Shown: piece after piece, positions 50,364 through 59,593 of the stretch
How the letters are laid out: every line of letters starts with the position of its first letter
Position numbering within the stretch: position 1 is the first letter of the stretch
Assembly: GCF_900188165.1 (NCBI RefSeq)
Contig: NZ_FZOS01000012.1
Location: 43,129-107,128, forward strand
DNA: 64,000 nucleotides
Direction: 5' to 3'
From: Edaphosphingomonas laterariae
GTDB lineage: Bacteria; Pseudomonadota; Alphaproteobacteria; Sphingomonadales; Sphingomonadaceae
Translations under genes and position numbers: made by a program
Notes under the pieces: model-generated
The model's database searches: none
The model's input: the letters and a program-made list of their open reading frames with translations, nothing else
What the model was told of the DNA's origin: nothing

Positions 50364-50530
50364 GGTGAGCTGCACCAAAATGCGTCAGTCCTGTGAAACC
50401 TTCGCGTCACCGGACGAGCGGCGGATTCTCGCGGGTTTCGTGCAGGCCCCGAAAAAATCCTGGCGCCGAATGCAGAAATGCCTGCGCGGGATTTTGGCCC
50501 ATCTTGTCTTTTAGAGTGAAGGGACAGAAG

Positions 50531-51532
50531 ATGAGTTTCGGGTCGACGGCGCGCGCGGAAGAGATCACGGCAGAGGCGGACAGCCTCCAGCCCGTGTCCG
50601 CTCCTGCGCCGGTCCCGGCATGCGTGAACCGGGCTTCCCTCCCCGCGGTGCCCACATCGCGTGTCGCGGTCCTCGATGCAGCGGCGGGCCGCGGCCTGAC
50701 GCGCTACCGAATTCATGTCGGCGACCTGATCGTCGACCTGCGCTATTTCCCCAAACAGACCGCGACGGGCCTGCTGTTGCCGGGCGCGCGCGGGCTGCTG
50801 CTGGTCCCGTTCAACTGTCCGGCCGAGATCGGCCTGGAGGACGGGCCGATGACCTGCCCCGTGGAGACGCCATTCCTTTATGCGGGCGACAAGCGGCTGT
50901 CCGTCGCCTGGCGTGCCGGCACGGCTGCGCTGGTCGTCTATTTCCCGCGCGAGCGGTTCAACGCCGCAGCGAGCGAGCTGCTGGACGATGGCCGCCGGCT
51001 CGCCGCCGCCGCGACGCTGCTTCCTCGTGTCGGCGAAGGCCGGGAGCTTGAGCGCGCCGCCGATCGCATCGTCGCCATGTGCGGCAATGCGTTTCCCTCG
51101 CATGGCGCGGCGAGCTTCGCGGCCGAGGCGAGCTTCTACCGGGGTCTCGCCGAACGGGTCGCCCAAAGCGGCTGCATATCCGAGATCCTGCCCCCGGTGC
51201 GCGCGGTCAGCGACGCGATGCGCGTGGTGCGCGAGAACCATGCCCATGCGTTCGAGGTCGAGAGCCTCGCGGCGGCGGTCGGCGTGACCGGCCAGACGCT
51301 GCGCAAGGGGTTCCGCGCGTGCCTTGGCATGACGGTCAAGGAGTATATCCGCGCGGTCCGCCTCGCCTGGGCGCGCGCGCGACTGGAAAGTGTGCGGGAG
51401 AGCCGCTCGGTTGCCGAGCTGGCGGTTGCGGCCGGCTTTGCCGACGGGCCGGGTTTCTCGCGCGGCTATCTGCGGCGCTACGGGGAATCGCCGAGCCAGA
51501 CGAGAGCGAGGGCCGTGCAGCGACAGGATTGA
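50531..51532 (+). CDS. AraC-family transcriptional regulator
   Basis: A 333-residue protein from the ATG at 50531. The C-terminal ~90 residues are a double helix-turn-helix: LAAAVGVTGQTLRKGFRACL, GMTVKEYIRAVRLAWARARL and VAELAVAAGFADGPGFSRGY. The N-terminal ~230 residues, with IHVGDLIVDLRYFPKQTATG, are probably an effector-binding domain, but no ligand is predicted. It is divergent from the TonB operon and next to the secretion locus, so it probably controls one or both. Confidence 0.85.
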   Translation: MSFGSTARAEEITAEADSLQPVSAPAPVPACVNRASLPAVPTSRVAVLDAAAGRGLTRYRIHVGDLIVDLRYFPKQTATGLLLPGARGLLLVPFNCPAEIGLEDGPMTCPVETPFLYAGDKRLSVAWRAGTAALVVYFPRERFNAAASELLDDGRRLAAAATLLPRVGEGRELERAADRIVAMCGNAFPSHGAASFAAEASFYRGLAERVAQSGCISEILPPVRAVSDAMRVVRENHAHAFEVESLAAAVGVTGQTLRKGFRACLGMTVKEYIRAVRLAWARARLESVRESRSVAELAVAAGFADGPGFSRGYLRRYGESPSQTRARAVQRQD

Positions 51533-51934
51533 GCCCATGCGGCGCGAGCCGCCTCGAACCCTTTCAGTAATAACGGTCGCCGTATCAGTAATGATTGCGG
51601 TATTTTGCGTTGATTCCAAGATAATAACTCACCGATTCGCTATATATAACAAATGATTCTGAGTCCTATCTTGCTCAACTCGCTTGCATTGACAACATCA
51701 ATCCGGCTTAATTTGTCATCAAAATGCAAAGCTGCTTGTCAGAACCCGGTAAAAACGCACGGCGACGGGAAGTGATCGCCAAAACGACTTGCGAGAATCT
51801 TTCACGCCTCCGATTAGGACCCTGTCACCGGGGCGCTGCATTGCACAATTAGCGATGGCGGCGTCCGCCTTGCGACGAGAGCGACCGATCGCCGTCCGGC
51901 CTTTTTTGCCGTGGCGGTGTTTGCGGCGGGGGGT
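51533..51934 (+). promoter_or_regulatory. AT-rich intergenic region before the two-partner-secretion operon
   Basis: No gene is seen. Bases 51590-51790 are clearly AT-rich, with TATATATAA at about 51640 and a perfect TTGACA at 51689-51694, although no well-spaced -10 box follows. MucR, AraC and the ECF sigma factor are all possible regulators. The end (51790-51934) is GC-rich and holds the FhaC ribosome site. Confidence 0.45.
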
Positions 51935-53569
51935 ATGGATTTGAGGTTCGAACGTGATCACTGGCGCCGCACGGGGAGCCGGACGGTGCTTGGCATGATG
52001 CTGGCGCTGGCGGCAGCACCGGCCAGTGCTCAAGAGGTAGGACAGCCCGGCGCTGACGGCCCGCCTGCCACGGGCGAGCTGCAGCAGGCCGCGAGCTTCG
52101 ACATCATGGCTTTCCAGGTGCGCGGCAACACGATCCTGCCAGCGGACACGGTGGAGCGGGCGATCCTGCCGCATATGGGTCCTGGCAAGAGCGAGGCCGA
52201 TGTCGAGGCGGCGCGCGCGGCGCTCCAGAAGGCGTTCGAGGACGCCGGCTATGTCGCGGTATCGGTGTTCATCCCCGAACAGTCGGTCGAAGGCGGCGTG
52301 CTGCAGCTCCAGGTGCAGCCGCAGACGGTCGGCCAGTTGCTGGTCGAGGGCGACACCGGGCGGGCGGACGCCATCCGCGCGCAGGCGCCGTCGGTAGCGC
52401 CAGGCACGACCCCGAACCTCCCTGAGTTCCAGCGCGACGTGGTTGCGCTCAACAGCAATCCCAATCGCCGGGTGACGCCGGAGCTGCGCGCGGGCGTCGC
52501 GCCCGGCACGCTCGACGTGGTGCTCACGGTCGAGCAGACCTCGCCGATCCACGGTTCGGTCGAGGTGAACAACTTCAGTTCGGCGGCGACCACGAATCTG
52601 AGGACGGCGGCGACGCTGCGCTATGACGATCTGTGGGGTCGCGGAGACTCAATCTCGGTCTCGGCGCAGACCGCGCCGCGCCGAACCGACGACGGCACGG
52701 TGTTCTCGGCCAACTGGCTGACCCGGCTCGGCACCGGCACGCAGCTCATGCTCTACGGGGTGCATTCGGACAGCGACATCGCTGTCGTCGGCGGAACCAG
52801 CGTCATCGGGCGCGGCAACATGGCGGGCCTGCGTTTCATCCGGTCGCTGGGATCGAGCGAAGGCTTCTACCATTCGCTCACGCTGGGCATCGACTGGAAG
52901 GATTTCGACGAGGATGTGATCCTCGGGTCGGATCGGGCCTCGGCGCCGATCCTCTATTTCCCGGTTACGGCGAGTTGGCGCGGCGACTGGACCTCCGACC
53001 GCGCGCGCAGCGACCTCACGCTCTCGACCGTGTTCGGGATCCGGGGCCTAGGCGACGGCTGGGAGCGGTTCGACGCCAAGCGCTACAATGCGCGGCCGAG
53101 CTTCGTCACCTTCAAGGTCGACGCCAGCCACACCGAAGAGGTGATGGCGGGCATGCAATTCCATTCGCGCATCACCGGGCAATATTCGCCCGATCCGCTG
53201 ATCTCGAACGAAGGCTTCAGCCTCGGCGGCATGTCGAGCGTGCGCGGCTATTTTGAGACCGAGCACATCGCCGACTATGGCGTGGCCATCCAGACCGAGC
53301 TGCGCTCGCCCGACTTCGGGCCGCGCCTCGGCGGTCCGATCGACGAGCTGCGCCTGCACGCCTTCTGGGATTCTGGCCTCGGCGCGATCCACGATCCGCT
53401 GCTCGGCCAGGACAAGGATTTCGGCCTGTCGAGCGTCGGCCTCGGCGGGCGCATCCGCGTCTTCCGCTACCTCAACGGCGCCCTCGATCTCGGCGTCCCG
53501 CTCGTGAACGGCTCCGAGAGCCGCCGCGGCGACTTCTTCGCTCGCTTCCGCATCTGGGGGGAATTCTAA
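51935..53569 (+). CDS. FhaC/ShlB-type outer-membrane transporter of two-partner secretion
   Basis: A 544-residue protein from the ATG at 51935 (purine-rich GGGGGG upstream; a GTG 24 bases earlier is an alternative). A signal peptide ends near ASAQ. A POTRA part follows: FDIMAFQVRGNTILPADTVE and FEDAGYVAVSVFIPEQSVEG. A 16-strand-type barrel comes next, with the signature loop SSVRGYFETE near residue 430 of the barrel part and a C-terminal phenylalanine (GEF). It should export the large exoprotein at 59590. The stop is directly followed by the ExbB start. Confidence 0.9.
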   Translation: MDLRFERDHWRRTGSRTVLGMMLALAAAPASAQEVGQPGADGPPATGELQQAASFDIMAFQVRGNTILPADTVERAILPHMGPGKSEADVEAARAALQKAFEDAGYVAVSVFIPEQSVEGGVLQLQVQPQTVGQLLVEGDTGRADAIRAQAPSVAPGTTPNLPEFQRDVVALNSNPNRRVTPELRAGVAPGTLDVVLTVEQTSPIHGSVEVNNFSSAATTNLRTAATLRYDDLWGRGDSISVSAQTAPRRTDDGTVFSANWLTRLGTGTQLMLYGVHSDSDIAVVGGTSVIGRGNMAGLRFIRSLGSSEGFYHSLTLGIDWKDFDEDVILGSDRASAPILYFPVTASWRGDWTSDRARSDLTLSTVFGIRGLGDGWERFDAKRYNARPSFVTFKVDASHTEEVMAGMQFHSRITGQYSPDPLISNEGFSLGGMSSVRGYFETEHIADYGVAIQTELRSPDFGPRLGGPIDELRLHAFWDSGLGAIHDPLLGQDKDFGLSSVGLGGRIRVFRYLNGALDLGVPLVNGSESRRGDFFARFRIWGEF

Positions 53570-55315
53570 ATGTCATTCACGTCACGTCTCAAGCGTGCCG
53601 CCGTCGCGGGCGCGCTTGGTTTCGCCGCGCTCACCGCCGCCGCGCCGGCCCATGCCTGGTGGGACAGCGAGTTCGCCTATCGCACCCGCATCGATCTCAA
53701 CACCCAGGCCGCCGGGATCACCGGCGAGGTCGCCCGCGCGCCGGTGCTGGTGCGGCTGCACCAGGGCAATTTCAACTTCGCCGATGTGAAGGCGGACGGC
53801 TTGGACCTGCGGTTTGTCGCGGGCGACGATCGCACGCCGCTCAAGTTCCATGTCGAGCGCTGGGACCATGCCGGACAGACCGCGCTGGTGTGGGTCGATG
53901 TGCAGGGCCTCCAGCCCGGCCAGGCGAGCGCCATCTTCGCCTATTACGGCAATGAGGCGGCCGAAGCCGGCCAGGATGTCGCCGGCACCTTCGCCGCCGA
54001 CTACCGGCTCGTCTATCATTTCGACAATGAGGGAGCCCCTCGGGACGCCACCGCCAATGGCGCGAACGCGCAGGGCGGTGAAACTCGCAACGCGGGCGGC
54101 CTGATCGGCAACAGCCTGGTGCTGAACGGCTCGCCTGTCACGCTGCCCGCGTCCGCTTTTGCGGCAGGGCCCCTGTCGATCAGCTTCTGGGTGAAGCCCG
54201 CCGGCGACGGCGTGATCTTCAGCCTGCCGGGCGCGGTGAACCTGATCAGCGAAGGCGGCCAACTCTTCATCGACGCCAACGGCACGCGCAGCGACGGCGC
54301 GCCGCTCGCCGCCGATGCCTGGGCCAATGTCGCACTCGTCAATGACGGCCAGCGGAGCGTGCTCTACGTCAACGGCCAGCCCGCGGGCGAGGTCGCCGGC
54401 GCGCTTGGCGCCGCGACGGCCGCGCCTGTGCTCGGCCAGGGCTTCTCCGGCGAGATCGACGAGTTCCGCGTCGCGGGCGCGGCGTTGCCGCAGGCGATGT
54501 TCCAGCTCGCCGCCGCCAGCGAAGGCCAGACCTCGCGCCTGGTCGCGGCCGGCACGCCCGAGCAGCTCTCGACCGACGGCGGCCACGGCTATTGGGGCCT
54601 GCTGTTCGCCGCCCTGACGTTCGACGCCTGGGTCGTGATCATCATCTGCGCGCTGATGCTCGCCATCGCCATCTGGATCATGATCACCAAGGGCCTGCTG
54701 ATCAGCCGGGTGCGTGCGGCCAACGACGCCTTCATGGACAGCTACGCCCAGATCGCTCGCCGCGCGGGCGACCATGACGGCCTGCCCAGCTTCGATCCGG
54801 GGCCGAAGGCCAAGGATTCGACGCTGGCGCGTCTCTATGCGATCGGCAACCGCGAACTGTCCGAGCGCCTGCACGAAGGCCGCGCTTCGGGCTCGCGCTT
54901 CGCCATCCGCGCCCAGTCGATCGCCGCGATCCGCTCGGCGCTGGAAGCCGGCCAGATCCGCGAGAGCCAGAAGCTCAACTCCAAGATGGTACTGCTGACC
55001 ATCGCCATCTCGGGCGGGCCCTTCATCGGCCTGCTCGGAACGGTGCTGGGCGTCATGATCACCTTCGCGGCGGTGGCTGCGGCCGGCGAGGTCAACATCA
55101 ACGCGATCGCGCCGGGCATCGCCGCCGCGCTGCTGGCCACGGTCGCGGGCCTCGCGGTCGCGATCCCGGCGCTGTTCGGCTACAACTATCTGCTTTCCCA
55201 GGTCGAAGAGATCGACACCGAAGACCGCATCTTCGTCGATGAACTGGAGAAGCGGATCGCCGAGACGTGGCAGGACGCCCCGGCTCCCGCCCCCATGCCC
55301 GCCCAGGCGGCCTGA
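53570..55315 (+). CDS. exbB: ExbB-like proton channel with fused DUF2341/LamG-like exported domains
   Basis: A 581-residue protein. A signal peptide (AAAPAHA) leads into WWDSEFAYRTRIDLNTQAAG, the DUF2341 pattern. A LamG/concanavalin-like part (LSISFWVKPAGDGVIFSLPG, VLYVNGQPAGEVAG) follows. From residue ~345 come three membrane segments and the MotA/TolQ/ExbB channel domain: FDAWVVIIICALMLAIAIWI, then GGPFIGLLGTVLGVMITFAA and AALLATVAGLAVAIPALFGY. The extracytoplasmic sugar-binding-like domains in the periplasm are unusual for an ExbB. It is followed by exbD and tonB, so it is the motor subunit of a dedicated TonB system. Confidence 0.88.
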   Translation: MSFTSRLKRAAVAGALGFAALTAAAPAHAWWDSEFAYRTRIDLNTQAAGITGEVARAPVLVRLHQGNFNFADVKADGLDLRFVAGDDRTPLKFHVERWDHAGQTALVWVDVQGLQPGQASAIFAYYGNEAAEAGQDVAGTFAADYRLVYHFDNEGAPRDATANGANAQGGETRNAGGLIGNSLVLNGSPVTLPASAFAAGPLSISFWVKPAGDGVIFSLPGAVNLISEGGQLFIDANGTRSDGAPLAADAWANVALVNDGQRSVLYVNGQPAGEVAGALGAATAAPVLGQGFSGEIDEFRVAGAALPQAMFQLAAASEGQTSRLVAAGTPEQLSTDGGHGYWGLLFAALTFDAWVVIIICALMLAIAIWIMITKGLLISRVRAANDAFMDSYAQIARRAGDHDGLPSFDPGPKAKDSTLARLYAIGNRELSERLHEGRASGSRFAIRAQSIAAIRSALEAGQIRESQKLNSKMVLLTIAISGGPFIGLLGTVLGVMITFAAVAAAGEVNINAIAPGIAAALLATVAGLAVAIPALFGYNYLLSQVEEIDTEDRIFVDELEKRIAETWQDAPAPAPMPAQAA

Positions 55316-55339
55316 CCCCAGCATCAAGGAGTTCAGGCC

Positions 55340-55756
<417 letters not shown>

Positions 55757-55777
55757 GCCGGGAGGGAGTGATGCGTC

Positions 55778-56035
55778 ATGCGCCTCTTACGCCGGCTCCT
55801 CGATCGGCTGACCGACCGGCGACCCACCATCCGGCCATCGCGTTCCCGGCGGCGGCCCTGGTGGCGGCGCAGCGCACGCCCCTGGCTGCTGCTCGGCCTT
55901 CTGGTCGGGCTTTGCGCGGCGATCGCCCTGCTGCTCGCCCAGCACAGCCCCGCGAAGGCCTTGCCGGCGGCGCTGTCGACCGCCTGGACGCCGGGCGGCT
56001 TCACAGCTCCGGACGATCACCCGGACTCGCCATGA
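55778..56035 (+). CDS. Small basic membrane protein between exbD and tonB
   Basis: An 85-residue protein. The ATG at 55778 sits about 10 bases after GGGAGGGAG; an ATG 7 bases earlier in another frame is too close. A very basic start (MRLLRRLLDRLTDRRPTIRP) leads to one membrane segment WLLLGLLVGLCAAIALLLAQ. Its place between exbD and tonB suggests an accessory of the motor, but no family is known. Confidence 0.55.
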   Translation: MRLLRRLLDRLTDRRPTIRPSRSRRRPWWRRSARPWLLLGLLVGLCAAIALLLAQHSPAKALPAALSTAWTPGGFTAPDDHPDSP

Positions 56036-56063
56036 GCCGTCCGATTTCGAGAGGGCGTTCATA

Positions 56064-56771
56064 ATGGCCGCCGCGACCCTGATGCCGCCGCGCGGACCGG
56101 AGCGTCCCCGCCGCAGGCAGTCGCCGATCACCTTCGGTCGCATCCTGGTGGTGCTGGGCATCGGCGTGGCGATCGTGATCGCCTGGAACCTCACCCATCG
56201 GGACGCGGTGACCGAGCGGCCGAACCAGGTGACGACGACGACGGTGATCCTGCCGCCGCCTCCGCCGCCGCCGCCTCCCCCGCCCGAACAGGTCCAGCAG
56301 CCGCCCGAGCCGACGGTGGCGCCGCCGATCGATCAGCCGGTCGACACGCCGCCCCCGCCGGATCAGTCGAGCAGCGATGCGACACCCGGCGACAATGCGC
56401 TGACCGCCCGAGAAGGTGCTGGCCCTAGCAACTACGGGCTGGCCGGCGGCGATGGGTCGGGCACGCGGATCGGCGGCCGCCCTGGCGGCGGCGGCGGCGA
56501 TGGGTTCGCGGCCTATGCCAACAATGTGGCGGTGCCCTGTCTGCGCCGTGCGGCCCAGGCCGACCGCGAACTGTCCCGGGGCCGGTACACGGTGCGCCTG
56601 TCGGTGTCGGTGGATCCGAGCGGGCGCATCTCGCGCATCGGCGAGATCAGCGGCGGCGATGCACGGCGCAACGCTCGGCTGCGCGAGGTGCTGACGGGCC
56701 TGCAGTGCCAGGCCCCGCCTGCCAACCTGCCGACGATGAACATCGAACTCAACGCCCGCTCGGGAGGCTGA
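56064..56771 (+). CDS. tonB: TonB energy transducer
   Basis: A 235-residue protein with a single membrane segment ILVVLGIGVAIVIAWNL (about residues 27-43), then a long proline-rich spacer (PPPPPPPPPPP) and a C-terminal TonB domain (RYTVRLSVSVDPSGRISRIG). It follows exbB and exbD and feeds energy to an outer-membrane partner. The porin-like protein or the secretion partner downstream are likely users. Confidence 0.87.
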   Translation: MAAATLMPPRGPERPRRRQSPITFGRILVVLGIGVAIVIAWNLTHRDAVTERPNQVTTTTVILPPPPPPPPPPPEQVQQPPEPTVAPPIDQPVDTPPPPDQSSSDATPGDNALTAREGAGPSNYGLAGGDGSGTRIGGRPGGGGGDGFAAYANNVAVPCLRRAAQADRELSRGRYTVRLSVSVDPSGRISRIGEISGGDARRNARLREVLTGLQCQAPPANLPTMNIELNARSGG

Positions 56772-56820
56772 TCGCATGTCAGCGCAACACCCAGCGACCA
56801 CACTTCCGAAGGGGAACATC

Positions 56821-58662
56821 ATGACCAGCCTGCCCAAATCCACTTACCGGCTCAGAGCCGCGCTGATGGCCTGCGCCGCCGGCGTGTCGTTGCTGGCGTC
56901 TCCGGCCTTCGCGCAGGAAGAGGGCACGACCGTCGATCCACGCCTCTTGGTCGAGCAGTTGGTCGCTGAAGGCATCCTCACCCGCGAGCAGGCCGATCGT
57001 ATGATTGCCCGCTCCACCGTCCCGGTACGGCAGGCTGAAGCGCCCGCCCGTCCTCCGCTGCCTCAGGCGGGCGTCGCTGCCGACGGCACCCAGACCGTCA
57101 CCTATGTCTCGCCCGTCGTGCGCGAGCAGATCGCCCAGCAGGTGCGCGCCGAACTGGGCACGCAGGCCCAGGCCGAAGGCTGGTCGCGTCCCGGCGAGAC
57201 GCCAGAATGGACGCGCCGCATCCAGCTCTACGGCGATGTGCGTCTTCGCGGCGAGGCCCGTCGCTATGACGACGGCAACGCCGACATCTTCGCCGACTAC
57301 GGCGCGATCAACGCCGGACCCGGCCAGAACATCAACGACCAGACGCCGGGCTATATCCCGCCGCCGTTCCTCAACTCCTTGGAGGATCGGCAGCGCTTCC
57401 GCGTCCGCGCCCGTCTCGGCGTGAGGGCCCAGATCGACGACTGGATCTCGGCGGATATCCGTTTGGCCACCGGCGCTGACAACGGTCCGATCTCGACCAA
57501 CCAGACGCTCGGCCAGGACGGCACCGGCAAATACCAGATATGGCTCGACCGCGCCTCGCTGCGCCTGACCCCCATGGAGGGAGCCGCAATCGACTTCGGC
57601 CGCTTCGCCAATCCGTTCTGGACCAGCGATCTCATCTACGATTGGGACATGAACTTCGACGGTATCGCAGGCTCTGTGACCGCGCCGGTATCGGACCGTT
57701 TCTCGGTCTTTGGCTCGGCTGGCGCCTTCCCGGTGTTCAACACCGACCTGAACTTCGGCTCGCGCAACGCCCCGACCGCGCCGGAGACCGGCGAGGACAC
57801 GTATCCCGGCATTCGCGGACCCTATGAAAGCCAGGACCGCTATCTGTTCGCCGCCCAGGCCGGGTTCGACTTCAAGCCGAGCGACCGGATCAACGTGCGG
57901 CTGGCGGGTGCCTATTTCCACTACGACAATGTCCAGGGGAAGGTCTCGGCGCCCTGCTACTACTACGAAGTCACCTGCTCGACGGACGCGACGCGCCCAG
58001 CCTTCCAGCAGTTCGGCAACACCATGTTCCCGATCCGAAACATCATCCCCGATCCGCTCAACATCCCGCAGAGCCCCGAGAACCAGTACTTCGGGCTGGC
58101 GTCGAACTTCCGCACGCTCAATATCCGCGGCGCGGTCGATTATCGCGCCTCCGACCGCTTCGCCTTGCGGCTGGAAGGCGACTTCGTCAAGAACCTGGCT
58201 TTCGATCGTGAGCTCCTGCGCGGGACCTACACCGAGGCCGATGGCTGGAGCGGCCGCGCCGTCAACAATCTGGGACCGGCGATCCGCGTCCCCGATCCGC
58301 TCAACCCCGGCCAGACGAAGTTGCAAGACGGCGCGTTCGAGGGTGGCGACACCGGCTGGTCGGCGCGCCTGACCGTTGGTTCGGTGTTGAACCTCAACTG
58401 GTATGGCGACTGGGTGGCCCAGACTGGCGATTGGAACGCCTTCATCGGCTACCGCCGCCTTGAATCCGATGCGGTGATCGACGCCTTCGCCGACTCCGAT
58501 ATGCACATCGGCGGCACCAACAACCGCGGCTGGACCATCGGCGGCAACTACGCGATCGGCCGCAACACCATCTTCGGCGCGCGCTGGCTGTCGGCCGAGG
58601 AAGTGGCCGGCGCGCCGTTCAGCGTCGACCGCCTGTTCGTCGACATCATGACGCGGTTCTGA
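56821..58662 (+). CDS. Putative porin (outer-membrane beta barrel)
   Basis: A 613-residue protein from the ATG at 56821 (AAGGGGAACATC upstream). A signal peptide ends near PAFA. A helical, coiled-coil-like N-terminal region (LLVEQLVAEGILTREQADRM) is followed by many alternating beta strands typical of a putative-porin family barrel (RIQLYGDVRLRGEARRYDDG, then APVSDRFSVFGSAGAFPVF) and a C-terminal phenylalanine (MTRF). It sits after tonB in the same operon, so TonB-driven uptake or anchoring is possible. Confidence 0.85.
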   Translation: MTSLPKSTYRLRAALMACAAGVSLLASPAFAQEEGTTVDPRLLVEQLVAEGILTREQADRMIARSTVPVRQAEAPARPPLPQAGVAADGTQTVTYVSPVVREQIAQQVRAELGTQAQAEGWSRPGETPEWTRRIQLYGDVRLRGEARRYDDGNADIFADYGAINAGPGQNINDQTPGYIPPPFLNSLEDRQRFRVRARLGVRAQIDDWISADIRLATGADNGPISTNQTLGQDGTGKYQIWLDRASLRLTPMEGAAIDFGRFANPFWTSDLIYDWDMNFDGIAGSVTAPVSDRFSVFGSAGAFPVFNTDLNFGSRNAPTAPETGEDTYPGIRGPYESQDRYLFAAQAGFDFKPSDRINVRLAGAYFHYDNVQGKVSAPCYYYEVTCSTDATRPAFQQFGNTMFPIRNIIPDPLNIPQSPENQYFGLASNFRTLNIRGAVDYRASDRFALRLEGDFVKNLAFDRELLRGTYTEADGWSGRAVNNLGPAIRVPDPLNPGQTKLQDGAFEGGDTGWSARLTVGSVLNLNWYGDWVAQTGDWNAFIGYRRLESDAVIDAFADSDMHIGGTNNRGWTIGGNYAIGRNTIFGARWLSAEEVAGAPFSVDRLFVDIMTRF

Positions 58663-58679
58663 CCCCGGAGACGAATGAC

Positions 58680-59468
58680 ATGTCCACGTTGGCGCTCCTG
58701 ATCGTCTCGGCCTCGCTGCGTTTCCACCGGCGCAGCGGCCGGTTCGAGCGGCCATCCCCGTCGGAGGCCCTCACCGGACAGGGGTGGACGTCGACGTTCG
58801 ATACTCGAAACTCCGGCGCCGTCCCCGAGGTGATCGCGGCCCGTTCCCTCATGGGCCCAAGGCGACACATGGCGGCGTCGGAGACCGGCGGAGCGGGTCA
58901 GCGCCAGCGCCCGCTTATGCCCTTCATGATCCTGCGGCCGTGGCCTTGGCGGCTCCCGCGCCGTGCGGAAGCGGCGAGCCCGTCCGTGGCCCGCCTTCGT
59001 GGACGGGTCTCGCTCGCTTGCTTCGCATTGATCCTCAGTGTGGCGGGCGCCGGCTCGGCCGCGCAGGCACAGGAACGGTCACCTGCCACGCAGCCGCGCG
59101 CGCCCGACATCGTGCTTCCGCCCGTGACCGTCGAGGCGGAGCTAGGTTCATCGGCATCGACCGCGACGCAATCTGGCCGCATCGGCGGGCCTGCGCCGGG
59201 CCCCTGCGTCACCGTCGACATCGCCGGCCACCGCGCCGGTCATCTCGAATGCGCGACCGACCGGCTCCAGGCCGCCGCCGAGACCGCCCAGGCGCAGACG
59301 CGCTCGGCCATCGAGACGCCGGTGATCGGCGCGGGCTCGCCGGACGTGCAGACCGGCGTAGCCAACCAGACTGCGACGCGTCAGCGCATGGGCAACACCT
59401 TCGGTACGTCGGTCCATCCGCAACGGCCCAACCGGCCCGTCTATCAGCCGCGCGGAGGCACCCCATGA
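58680..59468 (+). CDS. Hypothetical exported protein in the secretion operon
   Basis: A 262-residue frame from the ATG at 58680, with GGAG 9 bases before it. Its first ~80 residues are of doubtful quality; an internal ATG at 58917 or 58926 would leave a hydrophobic signal (SLACFALILSVAGAGSAAQA) close to the N-terminus and may be the true start. The remainder is polar and Thr/Gly/Gln-rich without motifs. It follows the porin and ends by overlapping the next small gene. Confidence 0.5.
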   Translation: MSTLALLIVSASLRFHRRSGRFERPSPSEALTGQGWTSTFDTRNSGAVPEVIAARSLMGPRRHMAASETGGAGQRQRPLMPFMILRPWPWRLPRRAEAASPSVARLRGRVSLACFALILSVAGAGSAAQAQERSPATQPRAPDIVLPPVTVEAELGSSASTATQSGRIGGPAPGPCVTVDIAGHRAGHLECATDRLQAAAETAQAQTRSAIETPVIGAGSPDVQTGVANQTATRQRMGNTFGTSVHPQRPNRPVYQPRGGTP

Positions 59469-59593
59469 GCTTCCGCCAAGTCCCAACTGTGCTCGCCGGC
59501 GCGCCCTTTGGCGCCCGTCACGTCTCTGTCTCTCGATCCAATGAGTCTGTCGCCGCGCTGCCGGCCGCCCCTTTGCTGGAGTCCAACCGATGA
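59465..59593 (+). CDS. 42-residue protein preceding the exoprotein
   Basis: MSFRQVPTVLAGAPFGARHV to LLESNR. The ATG overlaps the previous stop by 4 bases and its stop overlaps the exoprotein start by 4 bases, so it is translationally coupled on both sides. No motif is seen. It may merely serve as a coupling leader. Confidence 0.4.
   Translation: MSFRQVPTVLAGAPFGARHVSVSRSNESVAALPAAPLLESNR

Noticed and set aside
51689..51714. Classical sigma-70 promoter with TTGACA
   Set aside because: The -35 box is perfect, but the best AT hexamers lie 13-14 bases downstream, which is too short; kept only as part of the regulatory region.
53582..55327. 581-codon - strand frame opposite the ExbB gene
   Set aside because: It is the antisense shadow of a clearly conserved ExbB gene and has Asp/Arg/Gly-rich low-quality sequence.
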